A stretch of 64,000 nucleotides of DNA. Origin: Cupriavidus oxalaticus. Its GTDB lineage: Bacteria > Pseudomonadota > Gammaproteobacteria > Burkholderiales > Burkholderiaceae. Each line of letters begins with the position of its first letter. Within the stretch, counting starts at the first letter, position 1. The translations under genes and the position numbers were made by a program. Under the pieces are notes generated by a model, which had not been told where the DNA came from, searched no databases, and was given only the letters and a program-made list of their open reading frames with translations. The DNA is taken from positions 1,488,001 through 1,552,000 of the forward strand of contig NZ_CP038634.1 in assembly GCF_004768545.1 (NCBI RefSeq). Reading direction: 5' to 3'. Below are positions 45,576-58,141 of this stretch, in pieces.

Positions 45576-46272
45576 TTGGCAGGCAGGAAGCGGATGTCGC
45601 CATACCAGGCGCGGGCGGCACTGTGGGTGTTGTCGGTATCGGTGATGATGCCGTACGCCTTGAGCGGGCCCGGTTGCTCATGGAACACCCGTTCGTAGTC
45701 CTGCACGACGTTACGGCGCAGGCTTTGCCATTTACCGGCATCGCCTTGCGCGCCAGAGACGACGATCATCTGCACGCGGCCGGTATGCGGGTTGGGGATG
45801 ACGCTGCCCGGCTAAGTTCTTCACCGGCGAGACTCTTGGCGATCTGCATCGCCGCGCGGTCACCTAGCGAGAGCTTGCTCGTGTCGCCCTCGAAGAAGAA
45901 CACCAGCCGGGCCGGCGCATCCTCATGGGCGCCGTCGCTATTGTCCGCACCGGGAATCGGGCCTTGCGCCTTCCAGCGCCACGCCACCACGGGCGTGCGT
46001 GAGAGATTCACATCGCCCGCGTGCAGCAGCGCCGAGGCTGAGTGTTCGGCGTCGGCCTGCAGCACCGTGGCGCGGCCGTCGGCCACCAGCTGATAGCTGG
46101 TTTGCGCCTTGCCGTTGGCCACCGGTAAATTCTTCCAGCCATCTGGCAGCGCTGCTCCCGGCTTGAGCGCGGACACCGATAGTCCGGGCTGTTCGTCCGC
46201 GGCCTGAACGGCAAGCTGCGGCAGCAGCAGCGCGGCACACAAGGCGAGGCGCAGGGCAGGCGTGGCACTCAT
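45572..46272 (-). pseudogene. Disrupted DUF3047 exported protein gene
   Basis: The N-terminal part (46272 down to about 45810) encodes a signal peptide (RLALCAALLLPQLAVQA) and a DUF3047 domain start (VAWRWKAQGPIPGADNSDGAHEDAPARLVFFFEGD in parts, then SLGDRAAMQIAKSLAGEEL). It then shifts into a meaningless tail ending near 45766. The correct C-terminus continues in another frame from about 45812 (GSVIPNPHTGRVQMIVVSGA ... AWYGDIRFLPAN) to the stop at 45572. The block normally joining them (about 13-15 residues, LMY/WGN-like in the family) is missing, so an out-of-frame deletion of roughly 40 bp is likely. Unless there is an assembly error, the product is truncated. Confidence 0.7.
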
Positions 46273-46353
46273 GGTCGATCCGGGAGGGAATATGGCCACG
46301 GGGCGTGACGCAAGGCTCGTGCCCATCACCATGCGCATCACGCACCGGCCGCA

Positions 46354-46382
46354 CAAAAAAATTGCGGCCCACGTGGGGCCGC
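46354..46382 (-). terminator. Intrinsic terminator on the minus strand
   Basis: Stem GCGGCCC/GGGCCGC (46364-46382) with a 5-base loop, followed on the minus strand by ATTTTTTTG. It lies about 115 bp past the stop of the gene at 46499 and would separate it from the broken DUF3047 gene. Confidence 0.65.
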
Positions 46383-46498
46383 CAATCGGGAATGCGAGGA
46401 GGTCAGTTTCCTCAAGAAGCGTTATCGACGCCAGACGGCGTCGCAAGACCCCACTTCGGTGGGGCGTATGCATCACAGTTTGCGAGGCGGGCAATCGT

Positions 46499-47380
46499 TC
46501 AGGCGATAAGGCAGGAGCCATGCGGATCCGGTTCTGCCGCTGCCTTGATCCTGCGGACATTGGCTTCCAGTTCGGCATGGGCGGTGTCAAGCCATCCCAC
46601 GCGATGGCGCACGGGATCCTTCGGCGACAGGTCGCTGACGGACAGCTCGCGCAGGAAATAGCGCACCATGCTGCCGGCTCGTGCGGGTACCGGCATCATG
46701 CCCAGCAACTGGTCGCGCGCAATCAGCCGCCGGCTGACGGCATGCCGGAGCCCGGCCCAGGCGGTGCGGCCCAGCGCGATATAGAAAGCGTCGGTGCGTA
46801 TCTGCCGGACGGTGCCGAGAAACTGGTTTTCGAAGACTTCGCGAAGCATGGGCGCCGCCATCAGATCTTCGAAGGGGCCGTCGAAGGCGAGCCCGCGCCG
46901 GGTAGTGGCATGCGGCAGCAAGGCCAGCGGCTGCAGCCGCTCGAAGCCTTCGTTCCACAGCGCCGCGGCATGTGGCAGGCGGACCAGCTCGGGTACGCGG
47001 AAGTGGTCGAGCATGCGGATCAGGTTTGGCCGAATCAGCTTGCCGCCCAGTTCCACCCGACGCTTGTTCTCGCGCTGGATCACGCGGCCCGGCGCATGGC
47101 TGCGCAGCAGCTCCTCGGTCACGGACGCTGCCAGCCGCACATGGGCATGGCCCGGGGTGGTGCTGACGAGCACCAGCTGCGCCTGCGTGTTCAGGTATTC
47201 GCACGGCACGTAGTGCATGGCGTACGTACCGTCTTGCCCAACCAGGACGGGTCTGGCGATGACGCCGGTGGCGCCCCCAAGCCGTACCTGAGAGCAATAC
47301 GCTTCAATAAAGTTGGTCAAGGACTCCCCCGCTCGCGACGCTTCTGGATGCGCTTTTTTCTTGTTCTGCTTTTCGATCAT
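46499..47380 (-). CDS. Conserved hypothetical protein, possibly uracil-DNA-glycosylase-like fold
   Basis: About 293 residues from the chosen start. I recognise a protein type seen in scattered bacteria (AYCSQVRLGGATGVIARPVLVGQDGTYAMHYVPCEYLN in parts, LVLVSTTPGHAHVRLA, PHATTRRGLAFDGPFEDLMA, DAFYIALGRTAWAGL, VRHRVGWLD). The S-T-T-P-G-H-A block and the later I-A-L-G segment loosely recall the uracil-DNA-glycosylase superfamily, but the match is weak and the function must be left open. Several upstream in-frame ATGs (47398, 47464, 47557) exist and none has a clear ribosome site. A Fur box lies about 290 bp upstream. Confidence 0.55.
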   Translation of the reverse strand: MIEKQNKKKAHPEASRAGESLTNFIEAYCSQVRLGGATGVIARPVLVGQDGTYAMHYVPCEYLNTQAQLVLVSTTPGHAHVRLAASVTEELLRSHAPGRVIQRENKRRVELGGKLIRPNLIRMLDHFRVPELVRLPHAAALWNEGFERLQPLALLPHATTRRGLAFDGPFEDLMAAPMLREVFENQFLGTVRQIRTDAFYIALGRTAWAGLRHAVSRRLIARDQLLGMMPVPARAGSMVRYFLRELSVSDLSPKDPVRHRVGWLDTAHAELEANVRRIKAAAEPDPHGSCLIA

Positions 47381-47597
47381 GGTAAGCCGGCGCTGCATCG
47401 CAGACAAAGTGCGCGGTGCCGGATTAGCCTGAATACGACGCAACCTTCGTTGGACAGCCAACATACTGCCGGCGGCGTCCCCCGATCGGGTGGGCGTAGC
47501 GGCATTAGCCGCACAGTAGCCCGGGGCCGGCGTCAGGACGATGACATTCCGATGCATGCGAGCGCGTCAGCGGCTCTGGATTGAGGGTACGAGCGGG

Positions 47598-47627
47598 AAG
47601 AAAAAACCGGACACGAAGCGTGTCCGG
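47598..47627 (-). terminator. Strong intrinsic terminator downstream of the OsmC gene
   Basis: Perfect 9-bp stem CCGGACACG/CGTGTCCGG with a 3-base loop (47607-47627), followed on the minus strand by TTTTTTCTT. It lies 88 bp past the OsmC-family stop codon. Confidence 0.82.
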
Positions 47628-47670
47628 TAACCCATTTGCTGACTCAGGTCGTGTCAGAACCCGAGGTCAC

Positions 47671-47692
47671 AAATGATAACGATTATCATTTT
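47671..47692. promoter_or_regulatory. Fur box
   Basis: AAATGATAA-CGA-TTATCATTT is a perfect 9-3-9 palindrome that fits the GATAATGATAATCATTATC-type consensus well. It lies just past the 3' end of the OsmC-family gene and upstream, on the minus strand, of a strong terminator and the hypothetical gene. Confidence 0.75.
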
Positions 47693-47714
47693 CTGCGGCA
47701 ACAGGAGCCGGTTC

Positions 47715-48104
47715 TCAGCCGATCGATGTCTCGATAGCGATCTGTCCGGACAGCGTCTTGTGTACCGGGCAACGGTTGGCGACCCGCAGGAGGTCATCCA
47801 GGATCTGGGGCGTCAGTTCACCACTGACCTTGACCTCGCGCTTCAGCGAATAGGTGCCGTTGGATTCTTCATGGACGATCGACACGTCGATCCTGGCGAT
47901 GGCGTAGCCCTTGCGCTTGGCATAGAGCTGCAGCGTCAGGGTAGTGCAAGCGGCCAGCGCGGAGTCGAGCAAGTCGTGGGGGCTGGGGTAGCTGGTATCG
48001 CCGCCCGCCGAGGCATCCAGGTCGGCCTGCCATTTGGCGGTACCGTTGCTCAGGTGGCAGATGGTGTTGCCCTGGCTCGGCTGCCAGGTCGCTTGGATAG
48101 TCAT
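47715..48104 (-). CDS. OsmC-family protein
   Basis: A 129-residue OsmC/Ohr-fold protein, probably a thiol-dependent peroxidase or related reductase. The conserved Cys is in DSALAACTTLTLQLYAKRKG (Cys53) and the second in ANRCPVHKTL. The short length and LTLQLYAKRKG segment resemble the YhfA-like subgroup rather than Ohr. The ribosome site is weak. The gene is divergent from the rRNA operon and followed by a strong terminator. Confidence 0.85.
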   Translation of the reverse strand: MTIQATWQPSQGNTICHLSNGTAKWQADLDASAGGDTSYPSPHDLLDSALAACTTLTLQLYAKRKGYAIARIDVSIVHEESNGTYSLKREVKVSGELTPQILDDLLRVANRCPVHKTLSGQIAIETSIG

Positions 48105-48669
48105 CGATCGTCCCCATCTAATAAGAGAAGGCGGCCCGGCGGGCCGGAGCAGTCATTCTATACAGGGCGTTGCAGGCTGTTCAAAGCGGTGGCAGCTGCA
48201 CTTTTGCTGCGGTTTCGGAGTTTTCCGAAAAAGTGCTTGCCAACCCTGGCACGCTCACTTAATATTCGCCCCCTCGCAACACAACGCGGCGCTGCAAGGC
48301 AGACGCAGCAAGGGTTGCGGGGTCGACCGCAAGGTTGGCGCAGCGAAGTTGGCAGCGCTGGCCGCAGCAAAAAAAGATTGCTGCAACGGTTGACGAAACG
48401 AAGAAAGCTCTGCATAATCTCGTTTCTCTGCTGCAGACAACGCAGCGCGCTGAACGGCAAAGCCGGGAAGCGAAGTTCTTTAACAAACAAACAACCGATA
48501 AGTGTGGGCGCTGGGTAGCGGGCGCCGCTGTCTTCGGACAGTGTTGCTTCACAAGTTATACAGTGCTCGCACAGCAAAACGTGACTGGGTCTTCGGATCT
48601 GGTCAGTCAGTTTTCTGAGAGTGAGCGACCGCTCGAAAGAGCGAGGGTCTTCGGACCCACACAGAGATT
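48105..48669 (+). promoter_or_regulatory. rRNA operon promoter and leader
   Basis: A good sigma-70 promoter is visible: -35 TTGACG (48390-48395), 17-bp spacer, -10 CATAAT (48413-48418), with transcription expected near 48425. The leader includes a boxA antitermination element AGTTCTTTAACA (48474-48485), the usual NusB/S10 loading site. The stretch 48105-48380 upstream is AT-richer in places, as expected for an UP/Fis region, and contains no gene. Confidence 0.72.
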
Positions 48670-50202
<1,533 letters not shown>

Positions 50203-50263
50203 CAGAGGCTTGTGTCTCAAGCCTAGCGTTCACACTTATCGGTTTGTTTGCTGTTACAGCCAA

Positions 50264-50340
50264 GGGTCTGTAGCTCAGGTGGTTAGAGCACCGTCTTGAT
50301 AAGGCGGGGGTCGTAGGTTCAAGTCCTACCAGACCCACCA
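50264..50340 (+). tRNA. ileT: tRNA-Ile (GAU)
   Basis: 77 bases including the encoded CCA. Acceptor GGGTCTG pairs with CAGACCC, the anticodon is GAT in CTTGATAAG and the T-loop is GTTCAAGTC. It lies in the 16S-23S spacer. Confidence 0.97.
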
Positions 50341-50351
50341 AGTTATCCGAG

Positions 50352-50427
50352 GGGGGATTAGCTCAGCTGGGAGAGCACCTGCTTTGCAAGCAGGGGGTCG
50401 TCGGTTCGATCCCGTCATCCTCCACCA
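50352..50427 (+). tRNA. alaT: tRNA-Ala (UGC)
   Basis: 76 bases including CCA. Acceptor GGGGGAT pairs with ATCCTCC (one G-U), the anticodon is TGC in CTTTGCAAG and the T-arm has GTTCGATCC. It follows tRNA-Ile by 11 bases in the spacer. Confidence 0.97.
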
Positions 50428-50516
50428 CTGCCTGGTAACTTTGGTTGGCCGCCAAATGCAAGCGCTTAAGAATTGAGCGTTTGCATTTGGCATTGCCAAG
50501 CGATCGCAAGATCGGC

Positions 50517-50528
50517 TGTTCTTTAACA
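50517..50528 (+). promoter_or_regulatory. boxA in the 16S-23S spacer
   Basis: TGTTCTTTAACA, matching the boxA antiterminator consensus, between tRNA-Ala and the 23S gene. A second copy is in the leader. Confidence 0.7.
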
Positions 50529-50712
50529 ATATGGGATGTAGTAAAGGTGTCGCGCGAGCGTTGATGAGACGCTGCAGTAGCAAACGCGATACCGGGTTGT
50601 GATTGTATCAACCAAAATGTATTTAAAGTGATCGAAAGATGACTTGGAATACGGCACAAATGCGAGAACTCAACCTGTAGTGAGTCGTGTCCTCGAGACA
50701 CACTTGTTATAG

Positions 50713-53591
<2,879 letters not shown>

Positions 53592-53704
53592 ATAACCAGT
53601 GTGTTTCACCTGGTGTGTGTGATCGTGTCTGTGCCAGATACGCACAACCCCAACTACATCCCGATTCGTGACGCTGGCTTGAACCCCAGCGCCACAACCC
53701 CTCA

Positions 53705-53820
53705 TGCCTGGTGACCATAGCGAGCTGGAACCACCCCTTCCCATCCCGAACAGGACCGTGAAACAGCTCCGCGCCGATGATAGTGCGGATTACCCGTGTG
53801 AAAGTAGGTCATCGCCAGGC
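53705..53820 (+). rRNA. rrf: 5S ribosomal RNA
   Basis: About 116 bases. The terminal stem TGCCTGG/CCAGGC, the CCATCCCGAACAGGACCGTGAAAC-type loop (in parts CCCGAAC and GTGAAAC) and GCGCCGATGATAGT are diagnostic. Last gene of the rRNA operon. Confidence 0.95.
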
Positions 53821-53831
53821 TCTTATTGTGC

Positions 53832-53867
53832 AAAACCCCTCGACAGCATGTGCTGCGAGGGGTTTTT
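53832..53867 (+). terminator. rRNA operon terminator
   Basis: Long stem AAAACCCCTCG/CGAGGGGTTTT with an inner CAGC/GCTG extension, ending in TTTTTGCTTTTT. It lies 11 bp past the 5S gene. Confidence 0.9.
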
Positions 53868-53925
53868 GCTTTTTGCGGCTTCGAGTTTATCAGCGGTTTA
53901 TCGGCTCGCTTAGACCTTTCATTCC

Positions 53926-54195
53926 ATGTCAGACGACTGCGCCTGGTATCTCTACCTGCTCGAATGCACCGGTGACTCGATCTATACCGGGATCACCACC
54001 GACGTCGATCGGCGCTTTGCGGAGCATCTGTCGGGAAAGGGGGCCAAATATACGCGTTCGCGCAAGCCCATCCGGGTCATGGTGCGGCTTCGTTTTGAAA
54101 CCAAATCGGAAGCATTGAAGGCGGAAATCGAGATCAAGCGGATGAGTGCGGCGCAGAAGCGCGCGTTCTGTGCGCAGCACGAAGACCCAAAATAA
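53926..54195 (+). CDS. GIY-YIG domain protein (YhbQ/UPF0213-like)
   Basis: An 89-residue single-domain GIY-YIG nuclease-fold protein. The signature is WYLYLLECTGDSIYTGITTD, with the catalytic Arg in DVDRRFAEH and the Glu in ALKAEIEIK. The length and motif spacing match the small YhbQ-like group, whose role in DNA metabolism is poorly defined. It sits 58 bp after the rRNA terminator and is followed by its own terminator. Confidence 0.87.
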   Translation: MSDDCAWYLYLLECTGDSIYTGITTDVDRRFAEHLSGKGAKYTRSRKPIRVMVRLRFETKSEALKAEIEIKRMSAAQKRAFCAQHEDPK

Positions 54196-54231
54196 AAACG
54201 GCCAGGACCGCTAGGCGATCCTGGCCGTTTT
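54195..54231. terminator. Bidirectional terminator
   Basis: Stem CGGCCAGGA/TCCTGGCCG (54199-54227) with flanking AAAA on the left and TTTTG on the right, so it can act for the GIY-YIG gene and for the convergent ohr gene. Confidence 0.85.
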
Positions 54232-54245
54232 GTCTGGGCGCGGAA

Positions 54246-54668
54246 TCAGACGACCGTCAGCGTCACGTCGATATTGCCGCGGGTGGCATTCGAATACGGG
54301 CAAACCTGGTGAGCCTGCTCCACCAGTTTCTCCGCCGCTTCGCGTTCGAAGCCCGGCAGCGAAATCTTCAGCTCGACCTGGATGCCGAAACCTTGCGGAA
54401 TCGGCCCGATGCCGACGGCGCCTTCGATCGAAGCCTCTGCCGGTACATTGATTTTTTGCTGGCCGGCCACGTACCGGATCGCGCCCAGGAAGCAGGCCGA
54501 GTAGCCAGCGGCAAACAGCTGTTCCGGGTTCAGGCCGTTGCCGGCGCCGCCCATTTCCTTGGGCACTGCCAGCTTGACGTCGAGTTGGCTATCGGAGGTT
54601 GTGGCCCGGCCATCGCGGCCGCCGGTTGCTTTGGCATGGGCGGTATAAACGACTTTTTCGAGTTTCAT
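54246..54668 (-). CDS. ohr: Organic hydroperoxide resistance protein
   Basis: Thiol peroxidase of the Ohr/OsmC family, 140 residues, reducing organic hydroperoxides with lipoylated proteins as electron donor. The two catalytic Cys are Cys59 (GYSACFLGA) and Cys123 ([13 protein letters not shown]). Glu50 in LNPEQLF and the Arg in DGRATT are also conserved. It is followed by a bidirectional terminator and preceded, 33 bp away on the same strand, by its regulator gene. Confidence 0.93.
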   Translation of the reverse strand: MKLEKVVYTAHAKATGGRDGRATTSDSQLDVKLAVPKEMGGAGNGLNPEQLFAAGYSACFLGAIRYVAGQQKINVPAEASIEGAVGIGPIPQGFGIQVELKISLPGFEREAAEKLVEQAHQVCPYSNATRGNIDVTLTVV

Positions 54669-54701
54669 TTAAGGCTCCGTTTGGTTGCCCGCAGGGGCGT
54701 A

Positions 54702-55190
54702 TCAAGGCTTGCCGTCGTGCGGCGGTGGGAAATCGGTACGCGCTGCTTCCAGCGTGGACCGCAGTGCATGCAGGCGCTGCGTCAGGGCCTGGATTTCTTC
54801 GACCGGGCACTGCGTGGCGCACAACATCTGTTCAGGAATACGTTCGGCTGCATCGCGCAGGGCCCGACCGGCCTCGGTCACGCGCACCAGTACCCGGCGC
54901 TCGTCGCCGGTATCGCGGTTGCGGGTAACCAGGCCGGTGGCTTCCAGCCGCTTCAACAACGGTGTCAGCGTGCCGGAATCCAGCGCAAGGCGACCACCCA
55001 GTTCCGATACCGTCAGCGTTTCAGTCTCCCACAATACAAGCATCACCAGGTATTGCGGATAAGTGAGTCCAAGCTCACCAAGCATGGGCTTGTACAGCTT
55101 GGTCATCGCAAGCGACGTCGAATACAGGGCAAAGCATAGTTGCCGATCGAGCAGCAGCCAATTCGAGGTGTCATCGTTGTCGCGTTCCAT
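54702..55190 (-). CDS. ohrR: MarR-family organic peroxide sensor OhrR
   Basis: A 162-residue MarR-family repressor. The peroxide-sensing Cys19 is in LDRQLCFALYSTSLAMTK. Cys124 and Cys128 near the C-terminus (MLCATQCPVEE) make it a likely two-Cys type, forming an intersubunit disulfide as in Xanthomonas OhrR. The winged helix spans about 55-105 (LTVSELGGRLALDSGTLTPLLKRLE in parts, DERRVLVRVT). An inverted repeat at 55205-55219, just upstream, is the likely operator, so it would repress itself and ohr. Confidence 0.92.
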   Translation of the reverse strand: MERDNDDTSNWLLLDRQLCFALYSTSLAMTKLYKPMLGELGLTYPQYLVMLVLWETETLTVSELGGRLALDSGTLTPLLKRLEATGLVTRNRDTGDERRVLVRVTEAGRALRDAAERIPEQMLCATQCPVEEIQALTQRLHALRSTLEAARTDFPPPHDGKP

Positions 55191-55204
55191 GCCGATATAT
55201 TATA

Positions 55205-55219
55205 CGCAATTGAATTGTG
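55205..55219. promoter_or_regulatory. Putative OhrR operator
   Basis: CGCAATTGAATTGTG contains the palindrome CAATT-G-AATTG, similar to known OhrR sites (ACAATT/AATTGT type). It lies 15 bp upstream of the ohrR start, in an AT-rich promoter. Confidence 0.6.
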
Positions 55220-55360
55220 TGCAACATAAATTTGTCACCTGCGCTAAAAGTGATAATCAAGGCACTCGTAACCTTAAGCCTGTTTTAAGTCTCGGTCGTT
55301 AGCATGATCCCGTCGCGTCGCAAAGTGCCGACGCCAGATCTTCTACGTAAGGACCCTGAC

Positions 55361-56830
55361 ATGATTCGCCAGACCATTGCTCGCACGGCCGTCGGTATTG
55401 CGGCCCTCGCCGCCCTGGGCGGCGGGTATGCCTACCTGCAGAAGGAAGTCGTCACGCCCGGATACGCTGCTCCCATGCCGACGCCCCTCGCAGCCACGCA
55501 GCCAGCGGCCGCCGTGGCCACGCCGGCGGACTTCTCCGGCATCGTTGCGCAATATGGACCCGCCGTGGTCAATATCAGCGTGACCGCGCGCGCCCAACGC
55601 ACCGCCGCGCAGATGCCGCCCGGGATCGATCCCGACGATCCGCTGTTCCAGTTCTTCAAGCGCTTCGGCCCTCAGTTCCAGGGCCCGCAAGGTGGCCAGC
55701 AGCAACTGGTGCGCGGCCTGGGCTCCGGCTTTATCGTCAGCCCTGACGGCCTGATCCTGACCAATGCGCACGTCGTCGACGGCGCGCAGGAGGTGACCGT
55801 CAAGCTCACCGACCGTCGCGAATTCAAGGCCAAGGTATTGGGCACGGATCCGCAGACCGATGTGGCGGTGATCCGCATCGATGCCAAGAACCTGCCGACG
55901 GTTCGCTTGGGCGATCCCTCGCAGGTGCGCGTCGGCGAGCCCGTGCTGGCCATCGGTTCGCCGTACGGCTTCGAGAACACCGTGACTGCCGGCATCGTCA
56001 GCGCCAAGTCGCGCTCGCTGCCTGACGATACCTACGTGCCGTTCATCCAGACCGACGTGGCCGTCAACCCGGGCAACTCGGGCGGCCCGCTGTTCAACCA
56101 GCGTGGCGAGGTGATCGGCATCAACGCGCAGATCTACAGCCAGACCGGTGGCTACCAGGGCTTGTCGTTCGCGATCCCGATAGACGTGGCCACCAAGGTC
56201 CAGCAGCAGCTGGTGGCGACCGGCAAGGTCACGCGCGGCCGCCTCGGCATCAGCGTGCAGGAAGTCAACCAGGCGCTGGCGCAATCGTTCGGCTTGTCCA
56301 AGCCGACCGGCGCGCTGGTCAACTCGGTCGAGCCGGACAGTCCCGCAGCGCGAGCCGGCCTGAAGCCGGGCGACGTGATCGTGCAGCTGGGCAACGACGT
56401 GATCGACCATTCGGGCGACCTGCCCGAGCATGTGGCCGACCTCAAGCCCGGCACGCAAAGCTCGCTGAAGATCATCCGCAAGGGCGAGCCGATGACCTTG
56501 TCGGTGAAAATCGGCACGGCCAAGGACCAGGCGGTGGCGCAGAAGGGCGGCACCAACGAGGCCAGCGGCCGGCTCGGGCTGGCGGTGCGTCCGCTGTCGC
56601 CGGCAGAAAAGCGCGACAGCGGCATCGAAGGCGGCCTGGTGGTCGAAGGCGTGGCCGGGCCAGCGGCGCGGGTTGGCATCCAGCCGGGCGACGTGATCCT
56701 GTCGCTCAACGGCACGCCGATCACTTCGGCCGAGCAGCTGAAAGCGCTGGTGGCAAAGTCCGGCAAGCAGGTGGCGCTGCTGGTGCAGCGCGACGATGCC
56801 CGCATCTTTATTCCGCTCGATATCGGCTGA
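55361..56830 (+). CDS. Periplasmic serine protease, DegP/DegQ (HtrA) family
   Basis: A 489-residue exported protease/chaperone for misfolded envelope proteins. An N-terminal hydrophobic segment (about 5-26) acts as signal or anchor. The trypsin-like domain has His137 (LTNAHVVDG), Asp167 (QTDVAVIRI) and Ser240 (NPGNSGGPL). Two PDZ domains follow at about 290-380 and 395-485 (RGRLGISVQEV, RLGLAVRPLS; GLKPGDVIVQLG, GIQPGDVILSLNG). The start at 55361 has TAAGGA upstream; a longer frame to 55304 is unlikely. Divergent from ohrR. Confidence 0.93.
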   Translation: MIRQTIARTAVGIAALAALGGGYAYLQKEVVTPGYAAPMPTPLAATQPAAAVATPADFSGIVAQYGPAVVNISVTARAQRTAAQMPPGIDPDDPLFQFFKRFGPQFQGPQGGQQQLVRGLGSGFIVSPDGLILTNAHVVDGAQEVTVKLTDRREFKAKVLGTDPQTDVAVIRIDAKNLPTVRLGDPSQVRVGEPVLAIGSPYGFENTVTAGIVSAKSRSLPDDTYVPFIQTDVAVNPGNSGGPLFNQRGEVIGINAQIYSQTGGYQGLSFAIPIDVATKVQQQLVATGKVTRGRLGISVQEVNQALAQSFGLSKPTGALVNSVEPDSPAARAGLKPGDVIVQLGNDVIDHSGDLPEHVADLKPGTQSSLKIIRKGEPMTLSVKIGTAKDQAVAQKGGTNEASGRLGLAVRPLSPAEKRDSGIEGGLVVEGVAGPAARVGIQPGDVILSLNGTPITSAEQLKALVAKSGKQVALLVQRDDARIFIPLDIG

Positions 56831-56887
56831 CACCGGGCGCGCCGGCGCTACCCGCTAATCGTTAACAGACAAGGCTTTTGGGTTAAC

Positions 56888-56921
56888 GCGGGCCGTATAC
56901 CTCGACCGGTATACGGCCCGC
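56888..56921. repeat. Stem-loop after the protease gene
   Basis: Perfect 13-bp arms GCGGGCCGTATAC / GTATACGGCCCGC with an 8-base loop, 58 bp past the stop. No T-tract follows, so it is a possible but weak terminator. Confidence 0.55.
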
Positions 56922-57065
56922 TAAGCCTTATGGGAAGCGGCATTCCGCACAACCAATTACTTACAGAAGGCGCGCCAACAGGTATTATCTCGACTGCGAT
57001 GCACGAAGCATGCGGCGGTAGCCCCCGCCGGCCCTGGTTCTGCTGAATCGACAAAAAGGAAGTCT

Positions 57066-57398
57066 ATGCAGTTGGATTTCACCCGCGCCACAACGCCGGG
57101 TACCGATAGAGCGCGGCGACTGGCGTCAACGACGTCGGCGGCCGGCTCCGCGCCGAAGCCCCGGCGGCGCAAGAAAGTAGTCGCCCCGCATTGGGAGCGC
57201 GGCTATCGCTCGCATTTCTACCGCAATGAACGCGGCGACAAGCTTGGCGAGGTGCGCCTGTCCGAGCGCGGCGAAGTTCCCGTGGTCTACCACTGGGCCG
57301 CAGGCAATTACTCGGGCGCCGAAGGATCGCTGGCCCACGCACGCGCGCGCGTCGAAGAAACCATCGGTTTCGGCATGCGCCAGCTGTCGCTGTTCTGA
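57066..57398 (+). CDS. Conserved hypothetical protein
   Basis: A 110-residue protein I do not recognise. The N-terminal third is basic and low in complexity (KPRRRKKV near 31-38). The rest is a compact region with HWERGYRSHFY, GEVRLSERG and VVYHWAAGNYSGAEGS. AAAAAGGAAGT is a good ribosome site and codon use is gene-like. No signal peptide or membrane span. The basic tail suggests nucleic-acid contact, which is only a guess. Confidence 0.68.
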   Translation: MQLDFTRATTPGTDRARRLASTTSAAGSAPKPRRRKKVVAPHWERGYRSHFYRNERGDKLGEVRLSERGEVPVVYHWAAGNYSGAEGSLAHARARVEETIGFGMRQLSLF

Positions 57399-57500
57399 GC
57401 AGGTATTTCGCCGCTGCCGCCTCTGCCGGCACTGCGACCCGTCCGCGCCATCATCCGCTGCGCGGCGACTCCGCACCTCCCCGATTCATTCGCCCTGCAG

Positions 57501-58141
57501 TCAATCCAGCGTTCCGCCACTGACGGCGGGAAAATGCGCGCGTTTCAGGCCAGACGCCGCTGCGCCAGCATGAAACGCCGCCGCGCCAAGCGCGAGCACC
57601 GCAATCAACCGGTAGATATCCTCGCAGGCAATCAGCCTGGCCTGTTGCTCGACCATCGCTGCGAGTTGCGCCAGTGCTCCCTGGTGTGCCTGTGCCATGT
57701 CGAAGCCGCGCGCGGACAGCGCCGCCTGCACCGACGCCCCCCATTGCTGCACGCCCTGGACAAAACGCGCCGCCACATCTGCGCCAGCGTATGGCCGGTG
57801 GCCGCAGCAAGCGTACCGGCCATGAACAGCAGCAGGGCGCCGGTCAGCTAATAGCGGTACCCAAACCGGCGCAACAGCCACCGCTGCTTGAGGATCATCA
57901 GCATGCTGCCGACGGCGTAGGCCGCCTGCACCGGGGCAAAGGTGCGCGGATCGGCGCCGATGCCGCCGACGATATGGCTCGACGCGAACACGAACATGAT
58001 GTTCTCGAGGAACTCCACGCCGGTGGCCAGCGCCAGCAGCATCATCAGCAGCGTCTGGCGCTGGCGGTGGCTGAGCCAGCGCAGCCAGCGCATGTCGACG
58101 CGCAGCCGCGACAGCGGCCGCCAGGATGTGCCGGCCGTCAT
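57501..58141 (-). pseudogene. Degenerate MFS multidrug efflux transporter (DHA2/EmrB-like)
   Basis: The first 97 codons from 58141 encode a cytoplasmic start and two membrane spans of a 14-span MFS pump (QTLLMMLLALATGVEFLEN in part, AAYAVGSMLMIL, RRFGYRY). A TAG at 57848-57850 interrupts them; the frame continues directly with LTGALLLFMAGTLAAATGHTLAQM, the expected third span. A frameshift near 57775 then leads to AARFVQGV and jumps to a typical C-terminal end (ARLIACEDIYRLIAVLALGAAAF) finishing at 57501. Most central spans, roughly 900-1000 bp, are missing. The start overlaps the stop of the MarR gene (ATGA), the layout of an intact marR-pump operon. Confidence 0.72.

Larger units (their letters stand above)
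47381..47714. other. Intergenic region with terminator and Fur box
   Basis: The left part may include the true start of the hypothetical gene (frame open to 47557). The rest holds the minus-strand terminator at 47598-47627 and the Fur box at 47671-47692. There is room for a minus-strand RNA of about 60-90 bases between box and terminator. Confidence 0.5.
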
